Below, in pieces: positions 1 through 8,958 of a DNA stretch of 64,000 nt. Each line of letters starts with the position of its first letter. The stretch's first letter is position 1. The notes below the pieces were generated by a model that saw only the letters and a program-made list of their open reading frames with translations, was not told where the DNA came from and did no database searches. Origin of the DNA: Marivivens sp. LCG002 (GTDB lineage: Bacteria; Pseudomonadota; Alphaproteobacteria; Rhodobacterales; Rhodobacteraceae); the NCBI RefSeq assembly GCF_030264275.1, contig NZ_CP127165.1:186001-250000 (forward strand), given 5' to 3'. A program made the position numbers and the translations under genes.

Positions 1-561
1 GCCCGATTGGGCAGCGCAGAGCTCACCGCACGCGAAGTGGTGCGGGCGATTTATCCCGAGCTTGCCGAAAAAGGCGGCGAGGAAATCGAGACCAACCGTG
101 CTGTTGTCGGGCTCGGGCCTGACCAGTCGTTCCGCCGCGCCTCGTGCTGCCAACCTGTTCCGGGTGAACGGATCATCGGGATCACCTATCGCGGCCAAGG
201 CGTTGTGGTGCACGCGATTGATTGCGAAGCTTTGGCCGATTTCGAGGAACAACCCGAGCGTTGGGTCGATCTGACATGGCAAGACGGCAAGCACTCGGCC
301 AAGAACACGGTTACCTTTGACCTCACGATCAGCAATGACGCGGGCGTCCTGGGGAGAATATGCACCTTGATCGGCGAGCAGAACGCCAATATCTCGGACT
401 TGAACTTCTTGGATCGGAAACCTGATTTTTACCGTTTGATGGTTGATGTCGACCTGAGGGATGTCGAACATCTCCATCGCGTCCAAACCGCACTCGAAGC
501 TGAAAACAATGTTTCCTCCATTTCGCGCCGTAGGGACCCTTCTCTGGCCACTACGAATTAG
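1..561 (+). CDS. rsh: RelA/SpoT-type bifunctional (p)ppGpp synthetase/hydrolase, C-terminal part
   Basis: Only the last ~186 residues lie in the window; the reading frame is open from base 1. The visible part holds the zinc-finger/RIS segment (CCQPVPGERIIG, then a region with HAIDC) followed by a C-terminal ACT domain (TFDLTISNDAGVLGRI ... ANISDLNF). These are the regulatory domains of long Rel/Spo homologues, which sense starvation and set the balance of (p)ppGpp synthesis and hydrolysis. The catalytic domains lie upstream of the window. The downstream order pdxJ-acpS-lepB-rnc-era-recO is the usual alphaproteobacterial context for rsh. Confidence 0.9.
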   Translation, partial: ARLGSAELTAREVVRAIYPELAEKGGEEIETNRAVVGLGPDQSFRRASCCQPVPGERIIGITYRGQGVVVHAIDCEALADFEEQPERWVDLTWQDGKHSAKNTVTFDLTISNDAGVLGRICTLIGEQNANISDLNFLDRKPDFYRLMVDVDLRDVEHLHRVQTALEAENNVSSISRRRDPSLATTN

Positions 562-576
562 AACAAGGACAAGGGC

Positions 577-1233
577 TTGATATTCAAACGGCGAGATCGG
601 CGACCAATTGCACGCGCTCTGGCCGAGTTCTTTTATCCGCGTGGTGGATGGCTGCGGGCCTTTGGCTATGTAAAGCACCGCGTTCGTAGATTGCCCGATA
701 CACCCGAGAAAATCGCCCGCGGCGTTTGGGCGGGGGTCTTTACGACCTTTACGCCGTTCTTCGGGTTCCACTTCATAACCGCCTATCTGATCGCGCGGGT
801 CGTGCGCGGAAACATTCTCGCGGCATTGCTGGGCACATTCTTCGGAAATCCGCTGACTTATGTTCCGATTGCGGTCACGTCCTTGACGACGGGTCACTTT
901 CTTTTGGGCACACGTCCACAACACGGTTTCGAAAAGTCATTGTCCCAGAAATTCGATGGCGCCGCGCGGGATCTCCTTCATAACTTCAAGGCGATCTTTA
1001 CGCCTGAGGCAATGGAATGGTCGCGCTTGCAACTTTTTTACGATGATGTGTTCCTGCCCTTTATGGTCGGCGGGATCATTCCTGGAGTGATCGTTGCCAC
1101 TTTTGTTTATTATCTCTCGGTTCCCGTCATTCGGGCCTATCAGAACAGCAGAACGCGCAAGCTTCGCGCCAAGCTTGAACAGCTTTCCAAAACCGCGCGC
1201 AAAACACCTGACGATCAATCGCTAAGCGGGTAG
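577..1233 (+). CDS. DUF2062 domain-containing membrane protein
   Basis: 218 residues. The central part (GVFTTFTPFFGFHF, then FFGNPLTYVPI) matches the DUF2062 family, small inner-membrane proteins of unknown function. I see two to three hydrophobic segments, around residues 50-80, 85-115 and 165-190, with a basic N terminus and a basic C-terminal tail. The likely start is the TTG at 577, preceded by AAGGACAAGGG. No ATG further in gives a plausible N terminus. It lies 15 bases after the rsh stop, so it is probably co-transcribed with rsh. The function is not known. Confidence 0.8.
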   Translation: MIFKRRDRRPIARALAEFFYPRGGWLRAFGYVKHRVRRLPDTPEKIARGVWAGVFTTFTPFFGFHFITAYLIARVVRGNILAALLGTFFGNPLTYVPIAVTSLTTGHFLLGTRPQHGFEKSLSQKFDGAARDLLHNFKAIFTPEAMEWSRLQLFYDDVFLPFMVGGIIPGVIVATFVYYLSVPVIRAYQNSRTRKLRAKLEQLSKTARKTPDDQSLSG

Positions 1234-1260
1234 GATCGACACGACGAGGAGGCAATTGCC

Positions 1261-2007
1261 ATGACGAACGGAAAACTGCGTTTGGGGGTCAACATCGACC
1301 ATGTCGCAACCGTGCGAAATGCCCGAGGGAGCGCCTATCCCGATCCGGTCCGCGCTGCGAAACTTGCCGAAGAGGCAGGGGCCGACGGCATTACCGCGCA
1401 CCTTCGCGAAGATCGTCGTCATATTTCGGATGCCGATATCGATGGCTTGATGGCGGCTTTGACCACGCCTCTCAATTTCGAAATGGCTGCGACATCGGAA
1501 ATGCAGGCGATTGCTCTTCGTCACAAACCCCATGCCGTGTGCATCGTCCCCGAAAAGCGCGAAGAACGCACGACCGAAGGCGGGCTCGAAGTTGTGCGCG
1601 AGGAAAGTCGTCTTGCCGATTTCATTGCCCCGCTGCGCGAAGCAGGATGCCGCGTTTCGATCTTTATTGGTGCCGATCAAGACCAGATCGAGGCGGCACA
1701 TCGTATCGGTGCACAGGTGATCGAACTTCATACCGGTGCCTATTGCGATTTCCACGCCGAAGGTCGTTTTGACGCGCGCGATGCAGAACTTGCGCGGCTT
1801 CGTGAGATGGCGCGTTTTGCCCATGGTCTCGGGCTCGAGGTGCACGCGGGTCATGGGCTCACCTTCGAGACGGTGCAGCCGATCGCGGCTCTGCCCGAAG
1901 TGATGGAACTCAACATCGGCCATTTCATCATCGGAGAGTCGATTTTTAGTGGGCTCGGACCGACGATCAAGGAAATGCGCCGGTTGATGGACGAAGCACG
2001 GGCCTGA
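1261..2007 (+). CDS. pdxJ: Pyridoxine 5'-phosphate synthase
   Basis: 248 residues, the normal length. PdxJ condenses 1-deoxy-D-xylulose 5-phosphate with 3-amino-2-oxopropyl phosphate in the last step of de novo vitamin B6 synthesis (DXP-dependent route). The N-terminal [16 protein letters not shown], the [12 protein letters not shown] motif and the C-terminal [12 protein letters not shown] segment are all characteristic. The ATG at 1261 follows an AGGAGG Shine-Dalgarno about 6 bases upstream. Cytoplasmic TIM-barrel enzyme. The acpS start follows 2 bases after the stop, indicating one operon. Confidence 0.97.
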   Translation: MTNGKLRLGVNIDHVATVRNARGSAYPDPVRAAKLAEEAGADGITAHLREDRRHISDADIDGLMAALTTPLNFEMAATSEMQAIALRHKPHAVCIVPEKREERTTEGGLEVVREESRLADFIAPLREAGCRVSIFIGADQDQIEAAHRIGAQVIELHTGAYCDFHAEGRFDARDAELARLREMARFAHGLGLEVHAGHGLTFETVQPIAALPEVMELNIGHFIIGESIFSGLGPTIKEMRRLMDEARA

Positions 2008-2009
2008 AC

Positions 2010-2417
2010 GTGATACTCGGAATAGGCAGCGATCTTGCGAATATCGAGCGTATCCAGGGCACTCTGGATCGCTTTGGCGATCGTTTTCGCAATCGCGTTT
2101 TCACCGAAATCGAACAGGCCAAAGCAGAACGTCGCAAGGACGTGGCCGGAACCTATGCCAAAAGGTGGGCCGCTAAAGAGGCCTGTTCCAAAGCGCTGGG
2201 CACGGGTCTAGCGATGGGGATTTCATGGAAAGATATGGCGGTGTCCAATCTTCCTTCGGGTCAACCCGTCATGAAGGTGACTGGCTGGGCCAAAGACAGG
2301 CTCGACGCGATGACCCCCGAAGGGCATGAAGCAATCATTCACGTCACGCTTACCGATGACCACCCTTGGGCTCAGGCCTTTGTCGTCATCGAAGCAAGGC
2401 CGATCCCCGAGCAATAG
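2010..2417 (+). CDS. acpS: Holo-[acyl-carrier-protein] synthase
   Basis: 135 residues. AcpS transfers 4'-phosphopantetheine from CoA to the serine of apo-ACP, activating fatty acid synthesis. The N-terminal [12 protein letters not shown] motif (Mg2+-binding Asp) and the central [14 protein letters not shown] motif identify it. It starts at a GTG (2010) only two bases after the pdxJ stop, a coupling kept in many proteobacteria. The next gene, lepB, follows after a 65-base gap with its own ribosome binding site. Confidence 0.96.
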   Translation: MILGIGSDLANIERIQGTLDRFGDRFRNRVFTEIEQAKAERRKDVAGTYAKRWAAKEACSKALGTGLAMGISWKDMAVSNLPSGQPVMKVTGWAKDRLDAMTPEGHEAIIHVTLTDDHPWAQAFVVIEARPIPEQ

Positions 2418-2482
2418 GGGACCGACTTGACACCTAGCAGGGCGCCACGCATGAAGCGCAGGATATTTTAGAGGACCAGAGT

Positions 2483-3325
2483 ATGAGCGAAGAACTTGAA
2501 TCAGGCGTTTGGGCGAGTGTTAAAGAAACCGTCAAGACGATCGTCTATGCTCTGCTGATTGCGGGCACGTTCCGCACGCTGTTCTTTCAGCCGTTTTGGA
2601 TCCCGTCCGGTTCTATGAAGGACACCCTTCTGATCGGTGACTTCCTCTTTGTGAACAAGATGGCCTATGGTTACTCCTATGCCTCTTGCCCGTCGATCAA
2701 GATCCCCTCGCTCGGTGTCGACATTGATGCAGAAGATTTCTGCGGTGTCTTCAAAGGAGCGGAAAAGCGTTTCCTCGGGTCCGAGCCTGAGGTTGGGGAT
2801 GTGATCGTCTTTCGCCATCCGGTCACGGGTGTTGATTTCGTAAAGCGTCTTATCGGCAAGCCCGGTGATCGTATCCAGATGATCGACAGCGTTCTTCACA
2901 TCAATGGTTCGCCCGTCGAGCTGGAACGCGTTGCCGACTTTGAAGAACCCTATGCACCGCAGGGTGCACAAAACAGTATCCCGCGTTGTGCAAACACCGT
3001 CACGAGCCAAGGCGATACCTGTATCAAAGAACGCTATATCGAGACCTTGCCGAACGGTGCAAAGCACTCGATCCTCAATATTGCGGTGCAGCGTGCCGAT
3101 GATACGGGTGTCTATACGGTTCCCGAGGGTCATTATTTCTTTATGGGTGACAACCGTGATAACTCGGTCGACAGCCGCTTCCCGCAGAGCGAAGGTGGCG
3201 TAGAATTCGTGCCCGCAGAGAATTTGGTCGGGCGCGCGGATCGCATCATCTTTAGTTCTGCAGGCCGTTCCATGCTTGCGTTCTGGACGTGGCGCATGGA
3301 TCGCTTTTTCGAGGTTGTCGAGTAA
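2483..3325 (+). CDS. lepB: Signal peptidase I
   Basis: 280 residues. This enzyme removes signal peptides from secreted proteins at the periplasmic face of the inner membrane. One N-terminal membrane segment (about residues 16-36) is followed by PSGSM with nucleophile Ser44, the general base Lys121 in DFVKRLIG, and the GDNRDNSVDSR box. A Cys pair in the region after residue 160 (IPRCAN ... DTCIKE) resembles the disulfide region of E. coli LepB. AGAGGACC lies upstream of the ATG. This copy has a complete Ser/Lys dyad and should be the working enzyme, unlike the paralogue that follows. Confidence 0.97.
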   Translation: MSEELESGVWASVKETVKTIVYALLIAGTFRTLFFQPFWIPSGSMKDTLLIGDFLFVNKMAYGYSYASCPSIKIPSLGVDIDAEDFCGVFKGAEKRFLGSEPEVGDVIVFRHPVTGVDFVKRLIGKPGDRIQMIDSVLHINGSPVELERVADFEEPYAPQGAQNSIPRCANTVTSQGDTCIKERYIETLPNGAKHSILNIAVQRADDTGVYTVPEGHYFFMGDNRDNSVDSRFPQSEGGVEFVPAENLVGRADRIIFSSAGRSMLAFWTWRMDRFFEVVE

Positions 3326-3337
3326 ACCAGAGCAGCA

Positions 3338-4378
3338 ATGTATTTTTCCCTCAACCCGATCAAACTGTTCCTCGACGGGTTCGACTGGAATGGTCGAACC
3401 TCTCGGCGGCAACTCGGGATTGTTCTGTTCTCGGGAATTTTGCCTTCTTCGATCTCGGCTCTGCTCGGATACATAGGCTATGACGCGCTCTGGGCGCGCA
3501 GCCTTCTTATCTTGTTCGCTGCGCTTTTTTTCATTCCGCTGGTGGGGCACCTTGTGCGCCGCATCAATGATCTTGGTTGGAATGGCTGGCTGGTCTGGCT
3601 TGTCGTCGTGCCCTATGTGGCCTTTGTCTTTCTTCTTGTGCTTTTGTTCAAGTCGAGGGGCTACAAGCGTCCCATCTATTCCACGCTTTGGCGTCTTGTG
3701 GGACAGGTGGCTACGGCGGTCGTTGCGCTTGTGATGTTGACGGGTGTGTTCTGGCGCCCCTATTTCGTCATTTCGGGTGCGATGAAGCCCAACCTGCTCG
3801 TCGGGGACTATGTGATCACGACCGTGTTCACGACCGACCCCGAAGTTGGTGAGATGACCGTCTTTCGGCATCCTGTTTCCGGTATCCCGACGGTGAGCCG
3901 TGTGATCGGGATCGAGGGTGACAGCGTCCAGATGCGAGGCGGCACTCTCTGGATCAACGGGGTCGAGGCAGAAACGGCTTCGGATGGCTTTTTTGACGAG
4001 GTGATGGAACCACAGGGACCTCTTGGACTACTTCCCAGATGCACCAACGGAGCCGTGGGGCAGTTCGCGAATTGCAGGAAGACCCAAGAGAGAGAAACTC
4101 TGTCGAACGGGGTTGGCTATCCGATCCTGAACATCGGAAAGACCGCGCTCGATCAAACGGGCGAGTTCACGGTTCCCGAAGGCCATGTCTTTGTGCTTGG
4201 CGATAATCGTGATAACGCAGCAGACAGCAGGATCGCCGTTGGTGCAGGCGGAACGGGATTTGTTCCGGTCGAAAATCTGATTGGCCATCCGTTGTTTGTG
4301 CTCTATTCGGTGTCGTCCGCTTGGCCTTGGGCGATCTGGACGATGCGCGTGAATAGAATTTTCGTAGGAATCGAATGA
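3338..4378 (+). CDS. DUF805-signal peptidase I fusion lacking the catalytic dyad
   Basis: 346 residues in two parts. Residues 1-110 resemble DUF805 ([10 protein letters not shown] near the start, then [14 protein letters not shown] at 71-84, with hydrophobic segments around). Residues ~120-346 align with the preceding LepB: membrane segment, [31 protein letters not shown]. The nucleophile position is Ala148 (SGAM, not SGSM) and the general-base Lys is Ser187 (TVSRVIG against FVKRLIG). Both changes read clearly in the DNA. The paired cysteines of the LepB insert are kept. It starts 12 bases after lepB and overlaps rnc by 4. I infer a membrane pseudoenzyme arising from tandem duplication; its role is unknown. 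Confidence 0.85.
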   Translation: MYFSLNPIKLFLDGFDWNGRTSRRQLGIVLFSGILPSSISALLGYIGYDALWARSLLILFAALFFIPLVGHLVRRINDLGWNGWLVWLVVVPYVAFVFLLVLLFKSRGYKRPIYSTLWRLVGQVATAVVALVMLTGVFWRPYFVISGAMKPNLLVGDYVITTVFTTDPEVGEMTVFRHPVSGIPTVSRVIGIEGDSVQMRGGTLWINGVEAETASDGFFDEVMEPQGPLGLLPRCTNGAVGQFANCRKTQERETLSNGVGYPILNIGKTALDQTGEFTVPEGHVFVLGDNRDNAADSRIAVGAGGTGFVPVENLIGHPLFVLYSVSSAWPWAIWTMRVNRIFVGIE

Positions 4379-5055
4379 AACTGTCGGTCGAACTCACAGC
4401 ATTCTGCGAACGGATTGGATATCAGTTCAACAAGCCGGAATTGCTTGTGCGTGCCATGACGCATCCCTCGATGTCCTCGCCGCATCGTGACAACAACCAG
4501 CGTCTCGAGTTTTTGGGCGACCGCGTGCTCGGCCTTGTGATGGCAGAGGCTCTTTTTCGCGCGGACATGGGGGCGAGCGAGGGTGTGCTTGCGCCGCGTT
4601 TCAACGCGCTCGTCCGCAAGGAAACCTGCGCAGATGTCGCCCGTCAGGTGGAGCTTGGCTCGGTGCTCCGTCTGGGGCGGTCCGAAATGAAATCAGGTGG
4701 CCGCCGCAAACAAGCGCTTTTGGGCGATGCCATGGAAGCTTTGATCGCGGCGGTTTATCTTGACGGCGGCTTCAAGGCGGCAAGCGACGTGGTGCTGCGA
4801 CTTTGGGGCGATCGGATCGACCAGGTCGAAGAGGACGCGCGCGACCCCAAGACCTCGCTTCAAGAGTGGGCGCAGGCCCGCGGAGAAACGCCACCCGTCT
4901 ATACCGAGATCGGGCGCTCTGGCCCTGATCATCAGCCAATCTTTACCATCGAGGTCCAACTGGCCTCGGGTGCTTCCGAAAGGGCAAGCGCCGGTTCCAA
5001 ACGCCAAGCTGAACAAGCTGCGGCCAAGGCTCTTTTGAGCAAGGTAACATCATGA
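4375..5055 (+). CDS. rnc: Ribonuclease III
   Basis: 226 residues, normal length. RNase III cleaves double-stranded RNA, including rRNA precursors and structured mRNA leaders. The catalytic domain signature [19 protein letters not shown] is at about residues 40-60 and a second acidic cluster, [16 protein letters not shown], near 120. The C-terminal third ([11 protein letters not shown] ... [13 protein letters not shown]) is the dsRNA-binding domain. The ATG overlaps the stop of the pseudo-peptidase gene (ATGA) and the 3' end overlaps era by 4 bases, so translation is coupled. Confidence 0.97.
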   Translation: MKLSVELTAFCERIGYQFNKPELLVRAMTHPSMSSPHRDNNQRLEFLGDRVLGLVMAEALFRADMGASEGVLAPRFNALVRKETCADVARQVELGSVLRLGRSEMKSGGRRKQALLGDAMEALIAAVYLDGGFKAASDVVLRLWGDRIDQVEEDARDPKTSLQEWAQARGETPPVYTEIGRSGPDHQPIFTIEVQLASGASERASAGSKRQAEQAAAKALLSKVTS

Positions 5056-5966
5056 CCGAAGAGAATACCCGCGCGGGCTTTGTGGCCCTTATTGGCGAGC
5101 CGAATGCAGGCAAGTCGACTTTGCTCAATCGTATGGTCGGAGCCAAGGTTTCGATTGTGACCCACAAGGTCCAGACCACACGGGCCCGTATTCGCGGGGT
5201 CGCTCTGGATGGCGACAGCCAGATCGTTTTTGTGGACACACCGGGTCTGTTCCGCCCCCGTCGTCGTCTTGACCGCGCAATGGTCGCAGCCGCTTGGGGT
5301 GGTGCCGCTGATGCCGATGTCGTTGTTCTTTTGATCGAGGCGCATCGCGGTCAGACCGATGGTGTCAAAGCCATTCTGGAGGCCTTGAGCGAGCGTGTCG
5401 GGCAAGTTCCAGTCGCCCTTGCCATCAACAAGATCGATCGGGTGAAGGCCGAAGAGCTTCTGGCGCTCACCAAGGCGATGAACGAGGCTTATCCCTTTGT
5501 CGAAACCTTCCTCATTTCGGCCGAGCGCGGGCACGGGTGCGATGCACTCAAGCACTGGTTGGCCAAGGAGGTTCCTGCCGGTCCGTGGCTCTATCCCGAA
5601 GACCAGATTGCCGACCTGCCGATGCGTATGATTGCCGCCGAGATGACCCGTGAAAAGCTCACGTTGCGGCTTCATCAGGAGCTTCCTTATCAGCTCACCG
5701 TCGAAACCGAGAGCTGGCAAGAACGCCCCGACGGGTCTGCGCGGATCGATCAGATGATTTATGTGTCGCGTGATGGTCACAAGGGGATCTTGCTCGGCCA
5801 CAAAGGCGAGACCATCAAGTCTGTCGGCCGCGCCGCGCGCGAAGAAATCGAAGAGTTCCTCGGCCGCAAGGTGCACTTGTTCCTTCAGGTGAAAGTCCGA
5901 GAAAACTGGCTCGAAGAATCCGAGCGTTATTCCGAAATGGGCCTTGATTTCAAAGACGGTAACTGA
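5052..5966 (+). CDS. era: GTPase Era
   Basis: 304 residues. Era is an essential GTPase that binds 16S rRNA and assists 30S assembly at the membrane. The G1 motif GEPNAGKST is at residues 15-23, followed by a DTPGLF switch II motif and NKID (G4). The C-terminal KH domain contains [19 protein letters not shown]. The start overlaps rnc by 4 bases; rnc-era coupling is widely conserved and joins two ribosome-maturation functions. The ORF is complete with no anomalies. Confidence 0.97.
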   Translation: MTEENTRAGFVALIGEPNAGKSTLLNRMVGAKVSIVTHKVQTTRARIRGVALDGDSQIVFVDTPGLFRPRRRLDRAMVAAAWGGAADADVVVLLIEAHRGQTDGVKAILEALSERVGQVPVALAINKIDRVKAEELLALTKAMNEAYPFVETFLISAERGHGCDALKHWLAKEVPAGPWLYPEDQIADLPMRMIAAEMTREKLTLRLHQELPYQLTVETESWQERPDGSARIDQMIYVSRDGHKGILLGHKGETIKSVGRAAREEIEEFLGRKVHLFLQVKVRENWLEESERYSEMGLDFKDGN

Positions 5967-6027
5967 CGCCAGACTTGATTTGAGTCCCGTCTCTTGCTTC
6001 TTTGTCGTGGGGCGAGTTGGAGAAGAC

Positions 6028-6354
6028 ATGCGGCTTACGTCGGAAATCTGGGTTTCGGCCTATCTCATGCGTTTGCGCACCGAGGACATACCTGCGTTCG
6101 TCGTCAAAAAGGGCGATGTGACTGCGGGTGCAGTGCTTATCAAGCTCAACACACTCGACGGGCGCGCGACCTGTTACCAGCGAAGCTTTGATCTGATGTC
6201 GGGAGAGCGCGCTTGGGTTGCCCTGAGTTCGGGCCCCGAGACCGAGGTCGATGCCTCGATCAACAAGCAGCGCAACTTCGATCCCGATCTTTGGGTCATC
6301 GAAGTCGAGAGCAGGCAGGGCCGCCATATGCTTGACGAGCCCGGTCTCGAATGA
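6028..6354 (+). CDS. DUF1491 family protein
   Basis: 108 residues from the ATG at 6028, which has GGAGAAG just upstream; the longer open frame back to 5944 overlaps era and is not needed. The sequence ([15 protein letters not shown] ... GAVLIKLN ... [11 protein letters not shown]) matches the small alphaproteobacterial family DUF1491. It is soluble, with no signal or membrane segment. It lies between era and recO and overlaps recO by 4 bases, so it is part of the same operon. The function is unknown; the location suggests at most a housekeeping role. Confidence 0.82.
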   Translation: MRLTSEIWVSAYLMRLRTEDIPAFVVKKGDVTAGAVLIKLNTLDGRATCYQRSFDLMSGERAWVALSSGPETEVDASINKQRNFDPDLWVIEVESRQGRHMLDEPGLE

Positions 6355-7079
6355 TCGAGTGGCGGGATCAGGGCGCTTTGATCGCGGCGCGTCCGCACGG
6401 AGAAACATCCGTCATCGTCGAGGTCTTTACCGAGACACATGGTCGTCACGCAGGTGTTGTTCGTGGTGGCGCCAGTCGCAAGCAGGTTGCAAACCTTCAG
6501 CCCGGAACACAGCTTGATGTGACCTGGAAGGCGCGTCTCGATGATCACCTTGGAAGCTTCAGCGTCGAGCCGTTGCGGTCTCGTGCCGCGCAGGTCATGA
6601 ATGACCGTCTTGCGCTTGGGGGGCTTAATGCGGTTTGCGCGCTGCTTTCGGCGACTTTGCCGGAACGCGAGCCGCACCCGATCCTCTATGCAAAAAGCAT
6701 CGCGCTTCTCGATCTTCTGGGGCAAAGCGATGTCTGGCCATTGGCCTATCTTCAATGGGAAATGGCGCTTCTGGAAGAATTGGGATTTGGCCTTGATTTG
6801 TCGGCTTGTGCCGCAACGGGTGTGAATGAAGAGCTTTGCTTCATCTCGCCGAAGTCAGGGCGCGCCGTGAGCCGTCAGGGGGCGGGAGAATGGGCGCACC
6901 GTATGCTTGATTTACCGCCCGTTCTTAAAGGCGAGGGAGATGCCTCGGGACCCGAAATCGCCAAGGCGCTCGCGACGACAGGCTATTTTTTCGAGCATAA
7001 AGTCCTTGCGAATTTGTCGGGACGGCCCATGCCGCCCGCACGTTCGCGGCTTAGGGATCTGATCGCATCCTTGCAATAA
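6351..7079 (+). CDS. recO: DNA repair protein RecO
   Basis: 242 residues. RecO works with RecF and RecR to load RecA on SSB-coated DNA during gap repair. The N-terminal OB-fold start ([25 protein letters not shown]) and GVVRGG segment are typical, as is the C-terminal helical part. The cysteines at a zinc-knuckle position in many RecO proteins are only partly present here (LSACAATG ... EELCFIS). The start overlaps the DUF1491 stop (ATGA). It ends the rightward operon, just before a strong terminator. Confidence 0.92.
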   Translation: MIEWRDQGALIAARPHGETSVIVEVFTETHGRHAGVVRGGASRKQVANLQPGTQLDVTWKARLDDHLGSFSVEPLRSRAAQVMNDRLALGGLNAVCALLSATLPEREPHPILYAKSIALLDLLGQSDVWPLAYLQWEMALLEELGFGLDLSACAATGVNEELCFISPKSGRAVSRQGAGEWAHRMLDLPPVLKGEGDASGPEIAKALATTGYFFEHKVLANLSGRPMPPARSRLRDLIASLQ

Positions 7080-7082
7080 AAA

Positions 7083-7108
7083 GGCCGGCGGGGGAGCGCC
7101 GGCCTTTT
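7083..7108. terminator. Bidirectional intrinsic terminator between recO and mcd
   Basis: GGCCGGCG (7083-7090) pairs with CGCCGGCC (7097-7104). It is followed by TTTT on the plus strand and preceded by an A-run that gives a U-tract on the minus strand. It can serve both convergent genes. Confidence 0.85.
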
Positions 7109-7127
7109 ACTTTCCAGACGGTAGGAT

Positions 7128-8813
7128 TTAACCCAGCAAGCGCCGAGCGATGACCTGCGCCTGAATTTCTGCGGCACCCTCGAAAATGTTGAGAATGCGG
7201 GCGTCGCAAAGGATGCGGCTGATTTTGTATTCCAGCGCAAAGCCATTGCCGCCGTGGATCTGAAGACCGTTGTCCGCAGCCGCCCAAGCAACGCGGGCCC
7301 CCAAGAGTTTCGCCATCCCCGCTTCAAGGTCGCAGCGGCGATCGGCATCCTTTTCCCGCGCCGAGAAATAAGTCAGCTGACGCGCAATCATGATCTCGAC
7401 GGCCATCATCGCTAGCTTGCCTGAGACGCGCGGGAAGTTGATCAGCGATTGGCCGAACTGCTTGCGGTCGTTCGCGTATTGCATTGCAACATCGAGAGCC
7501 GATTGTGCAACACCGATGGCGCGGGCGGCGGTCTGGATCCGCGCGCTTTCAAAGGTTTGCATCAGTTGTTTGAAGCCGTTCCCTTCCTCGCCGCCGAGGA
7601 GGTTTTCGCCTTTGACGTGGAAGTTATCAAAGCCGAGTTCGTATTCTTTCATCCCGCGATACCCGAGCACTTCGATCTCGCCACCCGTCATCCCCTCGGT
7701 CGGGAAGGGATGCTCGTCTGTGCCGGGTGTCTTTTCGGCAAGGAACATCGACAGGCCTTTGTAGTCGCTTGTCGCAGGGTCAGTGCGGGCGAGGAGCGTC
7801 ATGACATGGGTGCGGGCCGCATGGGTGATCCACGTTTTGTTGCCCGTTACTTTGTAGTCACCGTTCTCGTCCTTGACAGCGCGGGTGCGCAGAGAGCCGA
7901 GGTCGGAACCCGTATTGGGTTCGGTGAACACGGCAGTCGGGAGCGTTTCACCCGACGAAAGACGGGGAAGCCACTTTTCCTTTTGCTCTTGGGTGCCGCC
8001 ACAAAGGATAAGTTCAGCCGCAATTTCAGAGCGGGTGCCGAGTGAGCCAACGCCGATATACCCGCGCGAAAGCTCTTCCGAGACGACGACCATTGCGGAT
8101 TTGGGGAGGCCGAAGCCGCCGAATTCTTCAGGAATGGTAAGGCCGAAGACGCCCATTTCGGCAAGCTCTTCGATCACGCTCATCGGGATCAGCTCGTCCT
8201 TGAGGTGCCATTCGTGGGCGAAAGGCTCTACCTTCTCCACGGCGTAGCGACGGAATTGCTCGCGGATCATCTCGAGCTCGTCGTCAAGGCCCGTCGCTCC
8301 GACGGTGATGTTTGCAGACTGCTCCTGCATCAGTTCAACAAGGCGAGTCCGGGCGGATTGGGTATTGCCGCGCACCATCAGCGTCGAAACAGCGTCATTG
8401 CGGAAGCCGTTCAGCGCGTCCTCGAGACCAAGCTCGCTCATACGGAACATTTCGCCTTGGGACATCGGGATGCCGCCGGAGATATGGTTCAGGTATTCGC
8501 CGAAAGCGATCTGGAGAAGGAGCTGTTCGATCTCGCCGAATTTCCCCTCGGTTCTCAGCGTGCTTGCCCAGCCGTCCATCTGGCGAAGTGCTTCGACATA
8601 GGTGGCAAGCCACGCAAGACCATGGGCGGCGCTCTGGTTCTCTTCGACAAGTTTGCCTGAAACGCGTCCGTCCTTCGTTACAAGCGACTTGAGCACTTCG
8701 GTAGCGCTGGACAGAACGGCATCGGCTGCAGGAACGGCTGCCGCCGTCAACTCCAGAAGGTTATCGAGAAGCGGGTTGGCTTTCATGAATACGTCCTGTC
8801 CGTCATGGGGCAT
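7128..8813 (-). CDS. mcd: Acyl-CoA dehydrogenase, probable (2S)-methylsuccinyl-CoA dehydrogenase
   Basis: 561 residues, longer than ordinary acyl-CoA dehydrogenases (~380) because of an N-terminal extension of ~170 residues. The C-terminal 380 residues are a typical FAD-dependent dehydrogenase: PTAVFTEPNTGSDLGS, a WITHA flavin-side motif, and FEGAAEIQ at the position of the catalytic Glu. The extended architecture is that of methylsuccinyl-CoA dehydrogenase of the ethylmalonyl-CoA pathway for acetyl-CoA assimilation, known in Rhodobacter. The start at 8813 is supported by AAGGAG eight bases upstream. Electrons would pass to EtfAB, encoded at 18-19.7 kb. Family placement is firm; the exact substrate is inferred. 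Confidence 0.82.
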   Translation of the reverse strand: MPHDGQDVFMKANPLLDNLLELTAAAVPAADAVLSSATEVLKSLVTKDGRVSGKLVEENQSAAHGLAWLATYVEALRQMDGWASTLRTEGKFGEIEQLLLQIAFGEYLNHISGGIPMSQGEMFRMSELGLEDALNGFRNDAVSTLMVRGNTQSARTRLVELMQEQSANITVGATGLDDELEMIREQFRRYAVEKVEPFAHEWHLKDELIPMSVIEELAEMGVFGLTIPEEFGGFGLPKSAMVVVSEELSRGYIGVGSLGTRSEIAAELILCGGTQEQKEKWLPRLSSGETLPTAVFTEPNTGSDLGSLRTRAVKDENGDYKVTGNKTWITHAARTHVMTLLARTDPATSDYKGLSMFLAEKTPGTDEHPFPTEGMTGGEIEVLGYRGMKEYELGFDNFHVKGENLLGGEEGNGFKQLMQTFESARIQTAARAIGVAQSALDVAMQYANDRKQFGQSLINFPRVSGKLAMMAVEIMIARQLTYFSAREKDADRRCDLEAGMAKLLGARVAWAAADNGLQIHGGNGFALEYKISRILCDARILNIFEGAAEIQAQVIARRLLG

Positions 8814-8958
8814 GTGAAGGGCTCCTTTTTTGCTTGTGCAGAAATAGCCCTTTCGCAGTCGCAGCGCAATATTAGTTCGTAAAATTATTAAAAATCATAC
8901 TAAAGTGTCGCGACCGATTTTGCGTGTAGGTTTGAATGAATACCGCTAAACCATAGGA

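Noticed and set aside
2501-3871. 456-codon open frame on the minus strand across both signal peptidase genes
   Set aside because: It is antisense to two clear genes, has no ribosome binding site and no recognisable domains; it follows from codon bias on the plus strand.
3338-4378. Reading the second signal peptidase gene as a second active LepB
   Set aside because: The nucleophile Ser and general-base Lys are both replaced (Ala148, Ser187), so peptidase activity of the known type is not expected.
5944-6027. Upstream extension of the DUF1491 gene
   Set aside because: The extension overlaps era and its residues do not resemble the family, while the ATG at 6028 has a proper GGAGAAG site.
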